This document shows positions 1-9,067 of a DNA stretch of 64,000 nucleotides, piece by piece. This DNA comes from Desulfosudis oleivorans (lineage in GTDB: Bacteria; Desulfobacterota; Desulfobacteria; Desulfobacterales; SURF-7). The stretch is from assembly GCA_020723325.1 (NCBI GenBank), contig DYJD01000019.1:1-64000 (forward strand), read 5' to 3'. Numbering within the stretch: the first letter of the stretch is position 1; every line of letters starts with the position of its first letter. Made by a program: the position numbers and the translations under genes. The notes under the pieces were generated by a model. That model was not told the DNA's origin and ran no database searches. It saw only the letters and a program-made list of their open reading frames with translations.

Positions 1-120
1 TCACGAATCGCTTTATCTTGGCGAGCAATAGTATTCGCTATGTGAAATATTGGCAGTTAATGGTTGCACATTCCGCGCTAAGTTTACATGCGATTCCCCT
101 GCAGCAGCGAATAAAATTGA

Positions 121-149
121 TTGAAATCAAAAAAAGACCTTGATATAAT
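121..149 (+). promoter_or_regulatory. Sigma-70-type promoter for the 238 kinase
   Basis: TTGAAA at 121-126 and TATAAT at 144-149 are separated by exactly 17 bases, and TG at 141-142 gives an extended -10. This would start a transcript near 156, about 80 bases before the kinase start. Seen in sequence; activity is inferred. Confidence 0.65.
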
Positions 150-237
150 TCTCGAATAAATCAGCCTGCGTCCCACCATTGTCAACCTTTTATATAAAAC
201 ATATTGACTCGTCAGAGCCACCCAATGGGGGTGATCC

Positions 238-1842
238 ATGAAAAAGCCGAGCTATGGGGAATTGGAAAAAAGAATTGCCGAGCTGGAAACCATCCTGGCT
301 GAAAAAGAGCATTCAGAACAGGCCCTGGCGGAAAGCCGGGAGAAATACGCCAATATCCTCGAAGGCATCGAAGAAGGTTATTTTGAAGTGAATTTGCGGG
401 GCGATTTCACCCTTGTCAACAAAGCCATGTGTAAAATGGTCGACCGTCCCATGGAAGAACTGCTGGGTTTGAACAACCGGGTATACATGGATGCAAACAC
501 CGCAAAAAAAGTGTATTCGGTCTTTAATCAAGTCTTTCGTACCGGCAAGCCCGGCGCAATCCTGGAATATGAGATCACCACCAGCAAGGGAATCAAAAAA
601 AATATGGCCTTATCCGCCTACCTGATGCGGGACAATGACGGCAACCCCATCGGGTTCCGCGGGCTGGTGCGGGATCACACCGAACGTAGAAAGACCGAAG
701 AGAAATTGCAGCATTTGCAAAAGATGGAGGCCATCGGAACCCTGGCCGGCGGCATTGCCCACGATTTCAATAATATTCTTTATCCCATCATCGGCTATAC
801 TGAACTCACCATGGATGAAGTGCCGCCGGAGAGCCCGGCCCGGCAGTATTTGGAGAATATTCTGATTTCATCCAAACGCGCCGGCGATCTTGTGAAGCAA
901 ATTCTCGATTTCAGCAGACCTACCCAAAGCGATCGGAAACCCATTTTGCTGAAACCTCTGGTAAAGGAAGCAATCAAATTGCTGAAGGCCAGCATCCCCG
1001 CCACCATTGAAATAATAGTGCACACAGCCGATGACATCCCGCCGGTATATGCCGATCCCACCAAAATCCATCAAATCATCATGAATCTATGCACCAACGC
1101 CTACCATGCCATGGAAGAACAAGGCGGAAGACTTGAAATCCGTTTGGAAGAAGTGACTATCCTGCCCGGTGAGGATGTCGGCATCATGGAATCAAGCCCC
1201 GGCCGATTTGCCCGTTTGACCGTTCAAGACACCGGCAAGGGCATGGATCATAGGATTCTTCCCAACATCTTTGAACCCTTTTTTACGACAAAAGCAAGCG
1301 GCAAAGGAACAGGCTTGGGCTTATCCACGGTTTACGGCATTGTTCAGGAGTATAGCGGCAACATCACCGTTTCAAGCCTCCCCGGCCAAGGTACGACCTT
1401 TCAAATCCATTTGCCCATCATGGCGGAAACACCTTCGACAGGCGATTTGATCCTTGCTAAAAATCTGCCCAAGGGCAACGAACATGTCCTGATCGTTGAC
1501 GACGAGCATATCATCGTCGAATTGGAAAAGAAAATGCTTGAACAACTGGGTTATGAAGTGACGGCACGAACCAGCAGCATTGAGGCATTTGAAGCCTTTT
1601 GTGCTTCTCCGGAAAAATTTGATATGGTCATCACCGATATGACCATGCCGCAAATGACCGGCATACAATTGGCTAGGAAACTTATGGAAATCAAACCCAA
1701 CCTGCCCATTATCCTGATGACGGGATTCAGCAAGCAATTTGACCAATCCGCCGCGATGGCCATGGGGATAAAAGGATTTCTCATGAAACCCGTTGTCAAA
1801 AGGGTCCTGGCCGAAACCATCCGCAATGTTCTCCCCAAATAA
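238..1842 (+). CDS. PAS hybrid histidine kinase with C-terminal receiver
   Basis: Soluble two-component sensor kinase of 534 residues. A short N-terminal coiled coil (about 1-35) leads into a PAS domain (about 36-155). The phosphoacceptor helix carries GGIAHDFNNIL, with His about 175. A HATPase domain follows, with an N box near LCTNAYHAM, then DTGKGMD and the GTGLGLST box. The C-terminal receiver (about 415-534) has acidic residues at VDDE, the phosphorylatable Asp in VITDMTMP and the conserved Lys in LMKPV. No membrane segment or signal peptide is visible, so a cytoplasmic signal or partner is likely. The architecture matches the kinase at 9068. No separate response regulator is adjacent, so the output partner is unknown. 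It converges on the MoaD-like gene with a 25-base gap. ATG start, preceded by a good promoter. Confidence 0.93.
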   Translation: MKKPSYGELEKRIAELETILAEKEHSEQALAESREKYANILEGIEEGYFEVNLRGDFTLVNKAMCKMVDRPMEELLGLNNRVYMDANTAKKVYSVFNQVFRTGKPGAILEYEITTSKGIKKNMALSAYLMRDNDGNPIGFRGLVRDHTERRKTEEKLQHLQKMEAIGTLAGGIAHDFNNILYPIIGYTELTMDEVPPESPARQYLENILISSKRAGDLVKQILDFSRPTQSDRKPILLKPLVKEAIKLLKASIPATIEIIVHTADDIPPVYADPTKIHQIIMNLCTNAYHAMEEQGGRLEIRLEEVTILPGEDVGIMESSPGRFARLTVQDTGKGMDHRILPNIFEPFFTTKASGKGTGLGLSTVYGIVQEYSGNITVSSLPGQGTTFQIHLPIMAETPSTGDLILAKNLPKGNEHVLIVDDEHIIVELEKKMLEQLGYEVTARTSSIEAFEAFCASPEKFDMVITDMTMPQMTGIQLARKLMEIKPNLPIILMTGFSKQFDQSAAMAMGIKGFLMKPVVKRVLAETIRNVLPK

Positions 1843-1867
1843 CACCCAAGGCAGGAGGTCGGATTTA

Positions 1868-2461
1868 TCAAGTGCCTGTTCCCAAAACCCGCAACAGCAC
1901 CTCTGTTTTCTTGGAGAGCCTGGCAGATAATTCCAGAGCGGTCACCGGTTCGTCATTGAGATGGAATTCCAAATCCGGTGCAACCCGGGGGGACAGGGTC
2001 TGGACCCGTTCTAAAAGGGTTTGGGCCGGCAGATAAACACCTTTTTCCAGAATTGCCGGGCCGGCTTCCCCGGCAATGAGATTGAACAATTTAACGGTGA
2101 CCCGGCCCTGATCATCGGTCTTGGGCGGCAAACCTTCTTGAAAAGTAACATTGCTTCTGAAAAGCGAATAGGTTCCGGAGCGGCGAAAGCATGCCCCGAC
2201 AAGACCCGGCATGGCGGCCGACAGCGCCAAGGTGCTGCCGGCCGTCACCATTGCCTGCTCCAGATCATCCACGGCTCTGCCGTTCAAGAAAATAGTCTGG
2301 ATGCGATTTTCAATATAGACAAGCTCCAGGTTCAGTTGACGACACAGGAATTCCTTTACACTACAGTTTGCTGGAATCGGCATTTCAACACCGCTGTACA
2401 GCAGCGGATGAAAAACCGGAAACAACCGCCCCGGCAGCCGTATGGAAACCTGTGGCTGCAT
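1868..2461 (-). CDS. MoaD/ThiS-like (ubiquitin-fold) protein, two-part
   Basis: A 197-residue protein encoded 3 bases downstream of the aldehyde oxidoreductase gene and surely co-transcribed with it. Residues about 1-90 resemble MoaD/ThiS beta-grasp proteins: a hydrophobic first strand, then IFLNGRAVDD and a loop reading VTAGSTLALSAAMPGL. This corresponds to the NG-x-V and DGDEV segments of MoaD. The second half (about 95-197) is of unknown type. The usual C-terminal Gly-Gly sulfur-carrier tail is absent, so a simple sulfur-carrier role in molybdopterin synthesis is doubtful. MoaD-like genes next to aldehyde:ferredoxin oxidoreductases are common. A role in maturation or assembly of that enzyme is the natural inference, but it is not demonstrated here. 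Confidence 0.65.
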   Translation of the reverse strand: MQPQVSIRLPGRLFPVFHPLLYSGVEMPIPANCSVKEFLCRQLNLELVYIENRIQTIFLNGRAVDDLEQAMVTAGSTLALSAAMPGLVGACFRRSGTYSLFRSNVTFQEGLPPKTDDQGRVTVKLFNLIAGEAGPAILEKGVYLPAQTLLERVQTLSPRVAPDLEFHLNDEPVTALELSARLSKKTEVLLRVLGTGT

Positions 2462-2464
2462 CTT

Positions 2465-4201
2465 CTACCAATTGAAAACCTGGTCCAGATCCTGATCCGC
2501 CACCTTGAAAACCACATTATGGGGCGGCAGAGCTTCCTCTTTAAAATACCCGGGCAGGCGATCCTGCTTGGAGGTGAATCCGGCCCGGGCATTGAAATCC
2601 CGCTCAAAGGACAGAATCTTTTTGCCCAGCTCGGTCACACCGGCAGCGGTCAGTTCCTGGCCGATGAAGGCGCCGATAACATCCAGCATGTCCTGGAAGG
2701 TGTCCGGCTGATCCAGAATCGCAAAGGCGATGAACAAACAATAGCCGGTGGCATCAATCGCCGCCGTGGCGATCTGCAGGTTGCGGGACAGTTCGATCTG
2801 GCCCTCGGCCGACAGCGGATTCACCGACCCGCCCACGCCCAAAACATTGGCCGTAACCGCATATCCGGCAGTATGGTCCGCGCCCATGGGGCTGGTGGCA
2901 TAGGTGACCCCGATGCCCTGCACCGCCCTTGGATCATAAGCCGGCATGGCCTGGCCTTTCACAGTGGGCACCCGCACCACACCGAAAACCTTGCCGGTAA
3001 TCTCCGCACCGCTGCCCAGGATCCTTCCCAAGGGGGTGCCCTGCCCCACTTCCTTGACCAGACGAATGGCGGCCTCGCTGTCACCGAACTTGGCCAGACC
3101 CGCCTCCATGGCCACGCCGATGGTGGCGCCCATTTCAATGGTGTCCAGCCCAAGATCGTCTTCCAGCCGATCGATTTGCGCAATCACATCCGGATCATCA
3201 ATGCCGCAATTGCTGCCGTGGGCCCAAACGGTTTCATACTCGGGCTGCTTGGTGAGATAGTTGCCGTTTTTATCGTTGAAAATGCCGGAACACTGAATGA
3301 CGCAGCCGCGGTGGCAACCGTGGGTGGGATTTCCGCCCCGGCTTTTCTCCAACTCGGCATAGGTTTCGCCGCTGATCTTGGCTGCGCCGCTGAACCGGCC
3401 CGAGGTGAAATTGTTGGTGGGCAGAGCGCCGGCTTCATTGATGATATTGGTCAATACATTGGTACCGAAGGAAGGCAGACCCTGGCCGGTGACCGCATGC
3501 TTCTTCAGGCCCTGGGCGAACCGTTTATTGGCCTCCTTGAATTTTTCCGGATCCTTGGGCGGCCGCAATTTGCAGCCGGCATCATCCAGCACGATCACTT
3601 TGACACCTTTGGAACCCATGACAGCACCGGGTCCGCCGCGACCGGCATGCCGGGTGGGACGGAATTCCATGTCCGTGAAAGCCACGGAAGCGGCCGGCAT
3701 TTTCATTTCTCCGGCCGGGCCGATGGAAATGCAGGCGACCTTATCGCCATGATCAGCCTTGATCCGATCCATCAGCGCATAATTGCCCAGGCCTTTGAGA
3801 CTGTTGTCTGCAAGAACCTGAACCCCGGACTGGTTGATGATGATTTTATAAAGGTCATCCTTGGCCGGTTTTCCTTCCAAAATGATGGCGGCGTATCCCA
3901 GCCGGCCCAACACCTGGGAAGCCTGGCCCCCGGAGTTGGACTCCTTGATGCCGCCGGTAAGCGGGCTTTTACAGCCAACCGAAATCCGTCCGGACTGGGC
4001 CGCGGCCGATCCGCTCAGCAGTCCGGGAGCAATGACCAGCTTGTTTTCAGCACTCAAGGGGTGGCACAAGGGCGGCACTTCCTTGGAAATCACCGCCGAC
4101 GTCATACCGCGGCCGCCCATACCGGCATACCCGCCCAATGCTTCAACCTTCATCTGAGGACCGCCTGCGGCCCCCATATCAATTCTTAAAATTTTGTCCA
4201 T
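2465..4201 (-). CDS. Aldehyde:ferredoxin oxidoreductase family protein (W/Mo-pterin)
   Basis: A 578-residue member of the tungsten/molybdenum bis-pterin AOR family, which oxidises aldehydes to carboxylates with ferredoxin in anaerobes. It starts MDKILRIDMG and shows GGYAGMGGRG early, then RPTRHAGRGGPGAVMGSKG typical of the pterin-binding N-terminal domain. A cysteine cluster reads HGCHRGCVIQCS, and a later Cys lies in ATGYCLF. These likely bind the [4Fe-4S] cluster; the Cys spacing seen (C-x3-C-x3-C) differs from the Cx2Cx3C I recall for Pyrococcus AOR. I chose the ATG at 4201 because AAGGAGG lies five bases upstream; the open frame extends further to 4330 without support. The exact substrate cannot be told. 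A MoaD-like gene follows directly. Confidence 0.92.
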   Translation of the reverse strand: MDKILRIDMGAAGGPQMKVEALGGYAGMGGRGMTSAVISKEVPPLCHPLSAENKLVIAPGLLSGSAAAQSGRISVGCKSPLTGGIKESNSGGQASQVLGRLGYAAIILEGKPAKDDLYKIIINQSGVQVLADNSLKGLGNYALMDRIKADHGDKVACISIGPAGEMKMPAASVAFTDMEFRPTRHAGRGGPGAVMGSKGVKVIVLDDAGCKLRPPKDPEKFKEANKRFAQGLKKHAVTGQGLPSFGTNVLTNIINEAGALPTNNFTSGRFSGAAKISGETYAELEKSRGGNPTHGCHRGCVIQCSGIFNDKNGNYLTKQPEYETVWAHGSNCGIDDPDVIAQIDRLEDDLGLDTIEMGATIGVAMEAGLAKFGDSEAAIRLVKEVGQGTPLGRILGSGAEITGKVFGVVRVPTVKGQAMPAYDPRAVQGIGVTYATSPMGADHTAGYAVTANVLGVGGSVNPLSAEGQIELSRNLQIATAAIDATGYCLFIAFAILDQPDTFQDMLDVIGAFIGQELTAAGVTELGKKILSFERDFNARAGFTSKQDRLPGYFKEEALPPHNVVFKVADQDLDQVFNW

Positions 4202-4315
4202 TAATGCCTCCTTCTCCTTTTTCCATCGGAAATTCGACATAATCCGACAACGTGGTTGATTGTTTATTGATATTATTAGTGATAGACGTTCAACTGGAAG
4301 TATAATTTTTTTCAA

Positions 4316-4342
4316 ACTATAAAAAATCACTTACTTTGTCAA
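4316..4342 (-). promoter_or_regulatory. Possible promoter of the AOR operon
   Basis: On the minus strand TTGACA (4342-4337) is followed after 15 bases by TATAGT (4321-4316). The spacer is shorter than the usual 17, which lowers confidence. It would give a leader of about 110 bases before the AOR start at 4201. Confidence 0.4.
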
Positions 4343-4385
4343 ATCATATCCCTATCCGTGTCAGGGGGATTGCATAAAGTTTTTT

Positions 4386-4537
4386 TCGGGGTCGGTATCG
4401 GGATCGGAATCGGTATCGAAATCAATTCACTTTTTCAATGCACCGATAAAGCAAACGGTTCATGACCGCAAGAGCTTTGACTTGTTAGTTTGGTTGGCAT
4501 TTCCCGACCCCGATACCGATAGCGACCCCGACCCCGA
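4386..4537. repeat. Inverted pair of degenerate TCGGNN hexamer arrays
   Basis: In the 429-base gap between AOR and parC, 4386-4421 reads as six tandem hexamers (TCGGGG, TCGGTA, TCGGGA, TCGGAA, TCGGTA, TCGAAA). 4502-4537 holds six more on the other strand (read on minus: TCGGGG, TCGGGG, TCGCTA, TCGGTA, TCGGGG, TCGGGA). The two face each other around 80 bases and could form a long hairpin. A third array is at 52594. No coding frame is evident in the gap. Confidence 0.8.
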
Positions 4538-4594
4538 AAAACATACTCTTCCATGGGGTACAATCAGAGAACGCCCTCCCCTTCCCTGATCCAC

Positions 4595-4627
4595 AATTCA
4601 TAATTCCTAATTCGTAATTCGTAATTG
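4595..4627. repeat. AATTCNN heptad repeat, copy 1
   Basis: Tandem heptads AATTCAT, AATTCCT, AATTCGT, AATTCGT then AATTG, ending four bases before the parC stop codon. A related array sits between trpC and trpD at 34397. Such arrays are probably slippage-prone intergenic repeats; no function is visible. Confidence 0.75.
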
Positions 4628-4630
4628 TTT

Positions 4631-6907
4631 TTATTCCGGTAGTGACATCTGCACCGGCTCCACCGCTTCCAGGCGGTCCACTTTCTGGAAGCCCCGGGGC
4701 AGTCTGCGGCCGCGCTGGCCCCTTTCGCCGCGGTAGTCCACCAGATTGCCGGGGGTCAAGGTCAGTGAGCGCTTGCCGCTATGCACGATCAGGTCGCAAC
4801 TGTTGGACATGATAAAAAGCTGGGTCACCAGTTCTTCCCGTTCCTTGGCGCGTTTGGAGGGAATATGAATGATCTTGTTGCCCTTGCCCTTGGCCAGGGT
4901 GGGCAGGTCTTTTACTGGGAATATGAGCAGGCGGCCCTCGTTGGTCACGGCCGCCAGCAAGTCCCGGGCCGGATCGCCGACGCCGAGCACCGGCAGCGGT
5001 AAAGCGCCGGTGGTAAGGTTCAACAGGGTTTTGCCGCTGCGGTTTTTAGTGTACAGTTCGGACAGGGTGGCGATAAAACCATAGCCGGCATCACTGGCAA
5101 TGACCAGTTTGCGCTGGGCGGCGCCCATTAAAACCGATACGATGAAGGCCCCGGCCGGCAGGTTCAAGCGGCCGCTCAAGGGTTCACCGTACCCCCTGGC
5201 CGAGGGCAGGCTATGGGCCGGCAGGGAATAGCAGCGGCCGGTGGAATCCACAAACACCGCCAGCTCGTTGCTGCGGCCGTAGGCGGCCTCCTTGAATTCA
5301 TCGCCGGAGCGGTAGACCAGATTGGCGGCAGCCACATCATGGCCCTTGGCAGCCCGCACCCAGCCCTTGGCCGAGACCACCACCGTCACCAGTTCCAAAG
5401 GCGCAAGTTCCGTATCGGAAAAAGCCCGGGCCTCGCCCCTTGCAACAATGGGCGAGCGGCGGTCATCGCCGAACTTCAATGCATCCGCCGCCAGTTCCTT
5501 TTTGATCAGGTTGGTCATCCGCAGCGCTGATCCCAGGATCTTTTCCAGCTCATCCCGTTCCTTGTCCAGGGCCGCCTGCTCTTTGCGCAGGGCCATTTCC
5601 TCCAGTTTGGCGAGCTTGCGCAATTTGAGTTCCAGAATGGCTTCCACCTGAATATCGCTGAGGGAAAAACGTTGCATCAACACCGGCTTGGGTTCGTCCT
5701 CATTGCGAATGATGCGGATGACTTCGTCCAGATTCAGGTAGACAATCATCAGACCGGCCAGGATATGCAGCCGGGCCAATACGCTGTCCAAACGATATTG
5801 CAATCTGCGCCGGACAACTTCCCGGCGATAGGTCAGCCATTCGGTTAAAATAGCCGGCAGGTTTTTCACCTGGGGCCGGCCGTTGAGACCGATCATGTTG
5901 AGATTCACCCGGTAGGTCCTCTCCAGATCCGTGGTGGAAAACAAATGGGCCATGAGAGCTTCCACATCCACGCGGTTGGAACGGGGCACAATCACCAGCC
6001 GTACCGGTTCCTCATGATCCGACTCGTCCCGCAGATCCGCCACCATGGGCAGTTTTTTGGCCTGCATCTGGGCCGCGATCTGCTCCTGCACTTTTTCACC
6101 GGAAACCTGATAGGGCAAGGCGGTGATGACGATGTCGCCGTTTTCGCGGTAGTATACGGCACGCATGCGCAGGCTGCCCATACCGGTGCGATACAGCTCC
6201 AATATTTCCCTTTTGGGTGTGATGATTTCCGCGGCGGTGGGAAAATCCGGCCCTTGCACATGCTCACAGAGTTCTTCGATGCCGGCCTCCGGGTGCTCCA
6301 GGAGGTGCATGCAGGCTGCCGTTATTTCCCGCAAATTGTGGGGCGGAATGTCGGTGGCCATGCCCACGGCAATACCGCTGCCGCCGTTCAAAAGAATATT
6401 CGGCAGACGCGCGGGCAAAGTGGCCGGTTCTTCCAGGGTGCCGTCGAAATTGGGCACCCATGCCACTGTGCCCTGGCCCAATTCACTCAACAACGTCTCG
6501 GTGTAAAGGGCCAGGCGCGCCTCGGTGTAACGCATGGCGGCAAAGGATTTGGGGTTGTCCTGGGAACCCCAGTTCCCCTGCCCGTCCACCAAGGGATAGC
6601 GGTAGGAAAAGGGTTGGGCCATGAGCACCATGGCTTCATAACAGGCTGTATCCCCGTGGGGATGGAATTTACCCAGCACATCGCCCACAGTCCGGGCCGA
6701 TTTCTTGAATTTGGCCGTGGCTTTCAGACCCAGTTCAGACATGGCATAGACAATGCGGCGCTGCACCGGCTTCATACCGTCGCTGATATGCGGCAGAGCC
6801 CGGTCCAGGATCACATACATGGAATATTCCCGGTAGGCCCTTTCCGTGAATTCCTGTAAGGGTATCTGCTCAATCCCGCTCTGATTCAGTTGCGCCATGT
6901 TGCTCAT
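4631..6907 (-). CDS. parC: DNA topoisomerase IV subunit A
   Basis: A 758-residue type IIA topoisomerase breakage-reunion subunit, which decatenates daughter chromosomes with ParE. Nearly every motif of enterobacterial ParC as I recall it is present: [17 protein letters not shown], then [57 protein letters not shown] (active-site Tyr) and [20 protein letters not shown] coiled-coil tower and a C-terminal beta-pinwheel follow, with [19 protein letters not shown] and [12 protein letters not shown]. Length also matches (E. coli about 752). The ATG at 6907 has AAAGGA just upstream; a second ATG lies three codons in. It is downstream of parE by 36 bases on the same strand, so they form an operon. 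The gap holds a small CTCTTGCT direct repeat. The closeness to gammaproteobacterial ParC rather than a generic GyrA is notable. Confidence 0.96.
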   Translation of the reverse strand: MSNMAQLNQSGIEQIPLQEFTERAYREYSMYVILDRALPHISDGMKPVQRRIVYAMSELGLKATAKFKKSARTVGDVLGKFHPHGDTACYEAMVLMAQPFSYRYPLVDGQGNWGSQDNPKSFAAMRYTEARLALYTETLLSELGQGTVAWVPNFDGTLEEPATLPARLPNILLNGGSGIAVGMATDIPPHNLREITAACMHLLEHPEAGIEELCEHVQGPDFPTAAEIITPKREILELYRTGMGSLRMRAVYYRENGDIVITALPYQVSGEKVQEQIAAQMQAKKLPMVADLRDESDHEEPVRLVIVPRSNRVDVEALMAHLFSTTDLERTYRVNLNMIGLNGRPQVKNLPAILTEWLTYRREVVRRRLQYRLDSVLARLHILAGLMIVYLNLDEVIRIIRNEDEPKPVLMQRFSLSDIQVEAILELKLRKLAKLEEMALRKEQAALDKERDELEKILGSALRMTNLIKKELAADALKFGDDRRSPIVARGEARAFSDTELAPLELVTVVVSAKGWVRAAKGHDVAAANLVYRSGDEFKEAAYGRSNELAVFVDSTGRCYSLPAHSLPSARGYGEPLSGRLNLPAGAFIVSVLMGAAQRKLVIASDAGYGFIATLSELYTKNRSGKTLLNLTTGALPLPVLGVGDPARDLLAAVTNEGRLLIFPVKDLPTLAKGKGNKIIHIPSKRAKEREELVTQLFIMSNSCDLIVHSGKRSLTLTPGNLVDYRGERGQRGRRLPRGFQKVDRLEAVEPVQMSLPE

Positions 6908-6943
6908 TATTCCTTTAACCTCTTGCTCTTACTCTTGCTCTTG

Positions 6944-8881
6944 CTAATTTACATTATATTCCGCTGCTTCCGGCTCAGAAGCATCAGGGTCGGCATGTAA
7001 AACACGCGCGCCGTCATTCTCCAGCCAGCAACGACGATCCGAGGCTCTTTTTTTAGCAAGAAGCATATCCATCAAGCCCAGGGCGGCCGGTTCATCCGGA
7101 ACCGCCAATTGCAACAGCCGGCGGGTATCCGGGGCCATGGTGGTTTCGCGGAGCTGAATAGGATTCATCTCCCCCAGGCCCTTAAATCGTTGCACATTGA
7201 TTTTGCCTTTGGGAGCCTTGGTTTCCAAGCGTTTCAGCACCAGCTCCTTTTCCGCTTCATCCAGGGCATAAATCACTTCCTTGCCCTGGTCAATGCGGTA
7301 CAGGGGGGGCATGGCCACAAAAACATGCCCGGCCCTTACCAAAGCCGGGAAATGTTTGAGAAACAAAGCGCAAATCAAGGTGGCGATGTGCAGGCCGTCC
7401 GAATCCGCATCTGCCAAAATACAAATTTTACCATAGCGCAATCCGTTAAGATCATCGGAACCGGGATCAACGCCGATGGCTACGGAAATATCATGGATTT
7501 CCTTGGATGCGAGAATCGTTGCCGATTCCACTTCCCAGGTGTTCAGGATCTTGCCCCGCAAGGGCATGACCGCCTGAAACTGACGATCCCGGGCTTGCTT
7601 GGCTGATCCGCCGGCTGAATCCCCTTCCACCAGAAACAGCTCGCTTTGGTTCGTATCGGAAACCACGCAGTCGGCCAGTTTGCCGGGCAGGGCCGGACCG
7701 CTGACGATCTTTTTCCGATCCACTTTCTTGCTTTCCCGCAGGCGCTTCTGGGCATTGGCAATGGCCAGTTGGGCGATACGCTCGCCCATCTCGATATGCT
7801 GATTCAGCCACAGGCTGAAGGCATCCTTGATCATGCTGCTCACAAATGTGGCCGCCTGGCGGGAGGAAAGGCGCTCCTTGGTCTGGCCGGAAAACTGGGG
7901 GTCCTGCATCTTTACGGAAAGCACATAGCAACAATTGTCCCAGATATCTTCTGCCGAAAGCTTCATGCCCCTGGGCAGGAGTTTGCGGAATTCACAGAAT
8001 TCCCGGACCGAAGCCAGCAGTCCGCTACGGAATCCGCTCACATGGGTGCCCCCTTGGGTGGTGGGAATCAGGTTGACATAGCTCTCGCCCACCGGCTCGC
8101 CGCCTTCCGGCAACCAGGTCACGGCCCAGGCCACGGTCTCACTGGGCCCTTCCAGATCCCCAACAAAGGGTGGGTCCGGAACAAATTCAAATGCATGTAG
8201 ACTGTCTTTCAGATAATCCTTGAGGCCGTCCTCATAATACCAGTCCTCGGTTTCATTGGTCTGGGCATTGTGAAAATGAACTTTCAGGCCTGGGCACAAC
8301 ACAGCTTTGGCCCGCAGGATGTGTTTCAGGTGGCGAACTGAAAAACGATTAAATTCAAAATAGCGGGGGTCCGGCCAGAAACGCACGGTGGTGCCGGTGG
8401 TGCGTTTGCCGGTGGTCCCGACCACTTCCAATTCTTTGGTCTTGTAACCGTTTTCAAAAGCAATGGCATAGCGGTTGCCGTCCCGCTGGATCTCCACCGT
8501 CAACTGCCGGGACAAGGCATTGACCACGGAGACGCCCACCCCATGAAGCCCGCCTGAAAATTTATAATTCTTATCGGAAAACTTGGCGCCGGCATGCAAG
8601 CGGGTTAAAATCAGTTCCACTCCGGAAATGCCTTCTTCCGGATGGATATCCACCGGCATGCCCCGGCCGTTATCCCGGACCTCCAGGGATTCGTCGCTAT
8701 GCAGGATTACTTCAATGACATTTGCATGACCGGCAATGGCCTCGTCCACGCTGTTGTCGATCACTTCCTGCCCTAGATGATTGGGACGCACCGTATCCGT
8801 GTACATGCCGGGGCGCTGGCGGACCGGATCAAGCCCTTTCAATACTTCGATGGACTCTGCTGTATATGTATTTGCTTTCAT
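6944..8881 (-). CDS. parE: DNA topoisomerase IV subunit B
   Basis: A 645-residue ATPase subunit partnering ParC. A GHKL ATPase domain comes first (RPGMYTDTVRPNHLGQEVIDNSVDEA, then EVRDNGRGMPVDIHPEEG and GGLHGVGVSVVNALS). The transducer has YVNLIPTTQGGTHVSG, and the TOPRIM domain has ELFLVEGDSAGGSAKQARDR, then PLRGKILNTWEVE and ILADADSDG. The C-terminus has RFKGLGEMNP and LRETTM. I chose the ATG at 8881 (MKANTYTAESIEVLKG) because homologues begin there. The open frame to 9496 adds residues with no family resemblance, and it would overlap the divergent kinase at 9068. AGGA lies about 10 bases upstream of this start. The 186-base gap to the divergent kinase should hold both promoters. Confidence 0.96.
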   Translation of the reverse strand: MKANTYTAESIEVLKGLDPVRQRPGMYTDTVRPNHLGQEVIDNSVDEAIAGHANVIEVILHSDESLEVRDNGRGMPVDIHPEEGISGVELILTRLHAGAKFSDKNYKFSGGLHGVGVSVVNALSRQLTVEIQRDGNRYAIAFENGYKTKELEVVGTTGKRTTGTTVRFWPDPRYFEFNRFSVRHLKHILRAKAVLCPGLKVHFHNAQTNETEDWYYEDGLKDYLKDSLHAFEFVPDPPFVGDLEGPSETVAWAVTWLPEGGEPVGESYVNLIPTTQGGTHVSGFRSGLLASVREFCEFRKLLPRGMKLSAEDIWDNCCYVLSVKMQDPQFSGQTKERLSSRQAATFVSSMIKDAFSLWLNQHIEMGERIAQLAIANAQKRLRESKKVDRKKIVSGPALPGKLADCVVSDTNQSELFLVEGDSAGGSAKQARDRQFQAVMPLRGKILNTWEVESATILASKEIHDISVAIGVDPGSDDLNGLRYGKICILADADSDGLHIATLICALFLKHFPALVRAGHVFVAMPPLYRIDQGKEVIYALDEAEKELVLKRLETKAPKGKINVQRFKGLGEMNPIQLRETTMAPDTRRLLQLAVPDEPAALGLMDMLLAKKRASDRRCWLENDGARVLHADPDASEPEAAEYNVN

Positions 8882-9067
8882 GTCAGAAGTATCCTGAATT
8901 TTTTCTTGAGCTGCAGCTTTTATCCATGATATTCTATTCATGTTATCAAGCGGCGCATGACAGGTGTTTTTCGGTGCTCTTATATTCCCTAAAATCTGGC
9001 GTAGCGCAAGAGCAAAATTACCGCGTTCCAAAAATCGTTTCCACTGTAAACCAGGAAAATCATCTCT

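Noticed and set aside
2021-4189. Long plus-strand open frame (722 codons) opposite the AOR and MoaD-like genes
   Set aside because: It is the complement of a clearly recognised enzyme; its translation is Gly/His/Gln-rich with no family motif and no ribosome-binding site.
4386-4537. CRISPR-like array
   Set aside because: Units are contiguous 6-base repeats without spacers and no cas gene is present.
5945-6859. Plus-strand open frame (304 codons) opposite parC
   Set aside because: Antisense shadow of a highly conserved gene; no start signal or motif.
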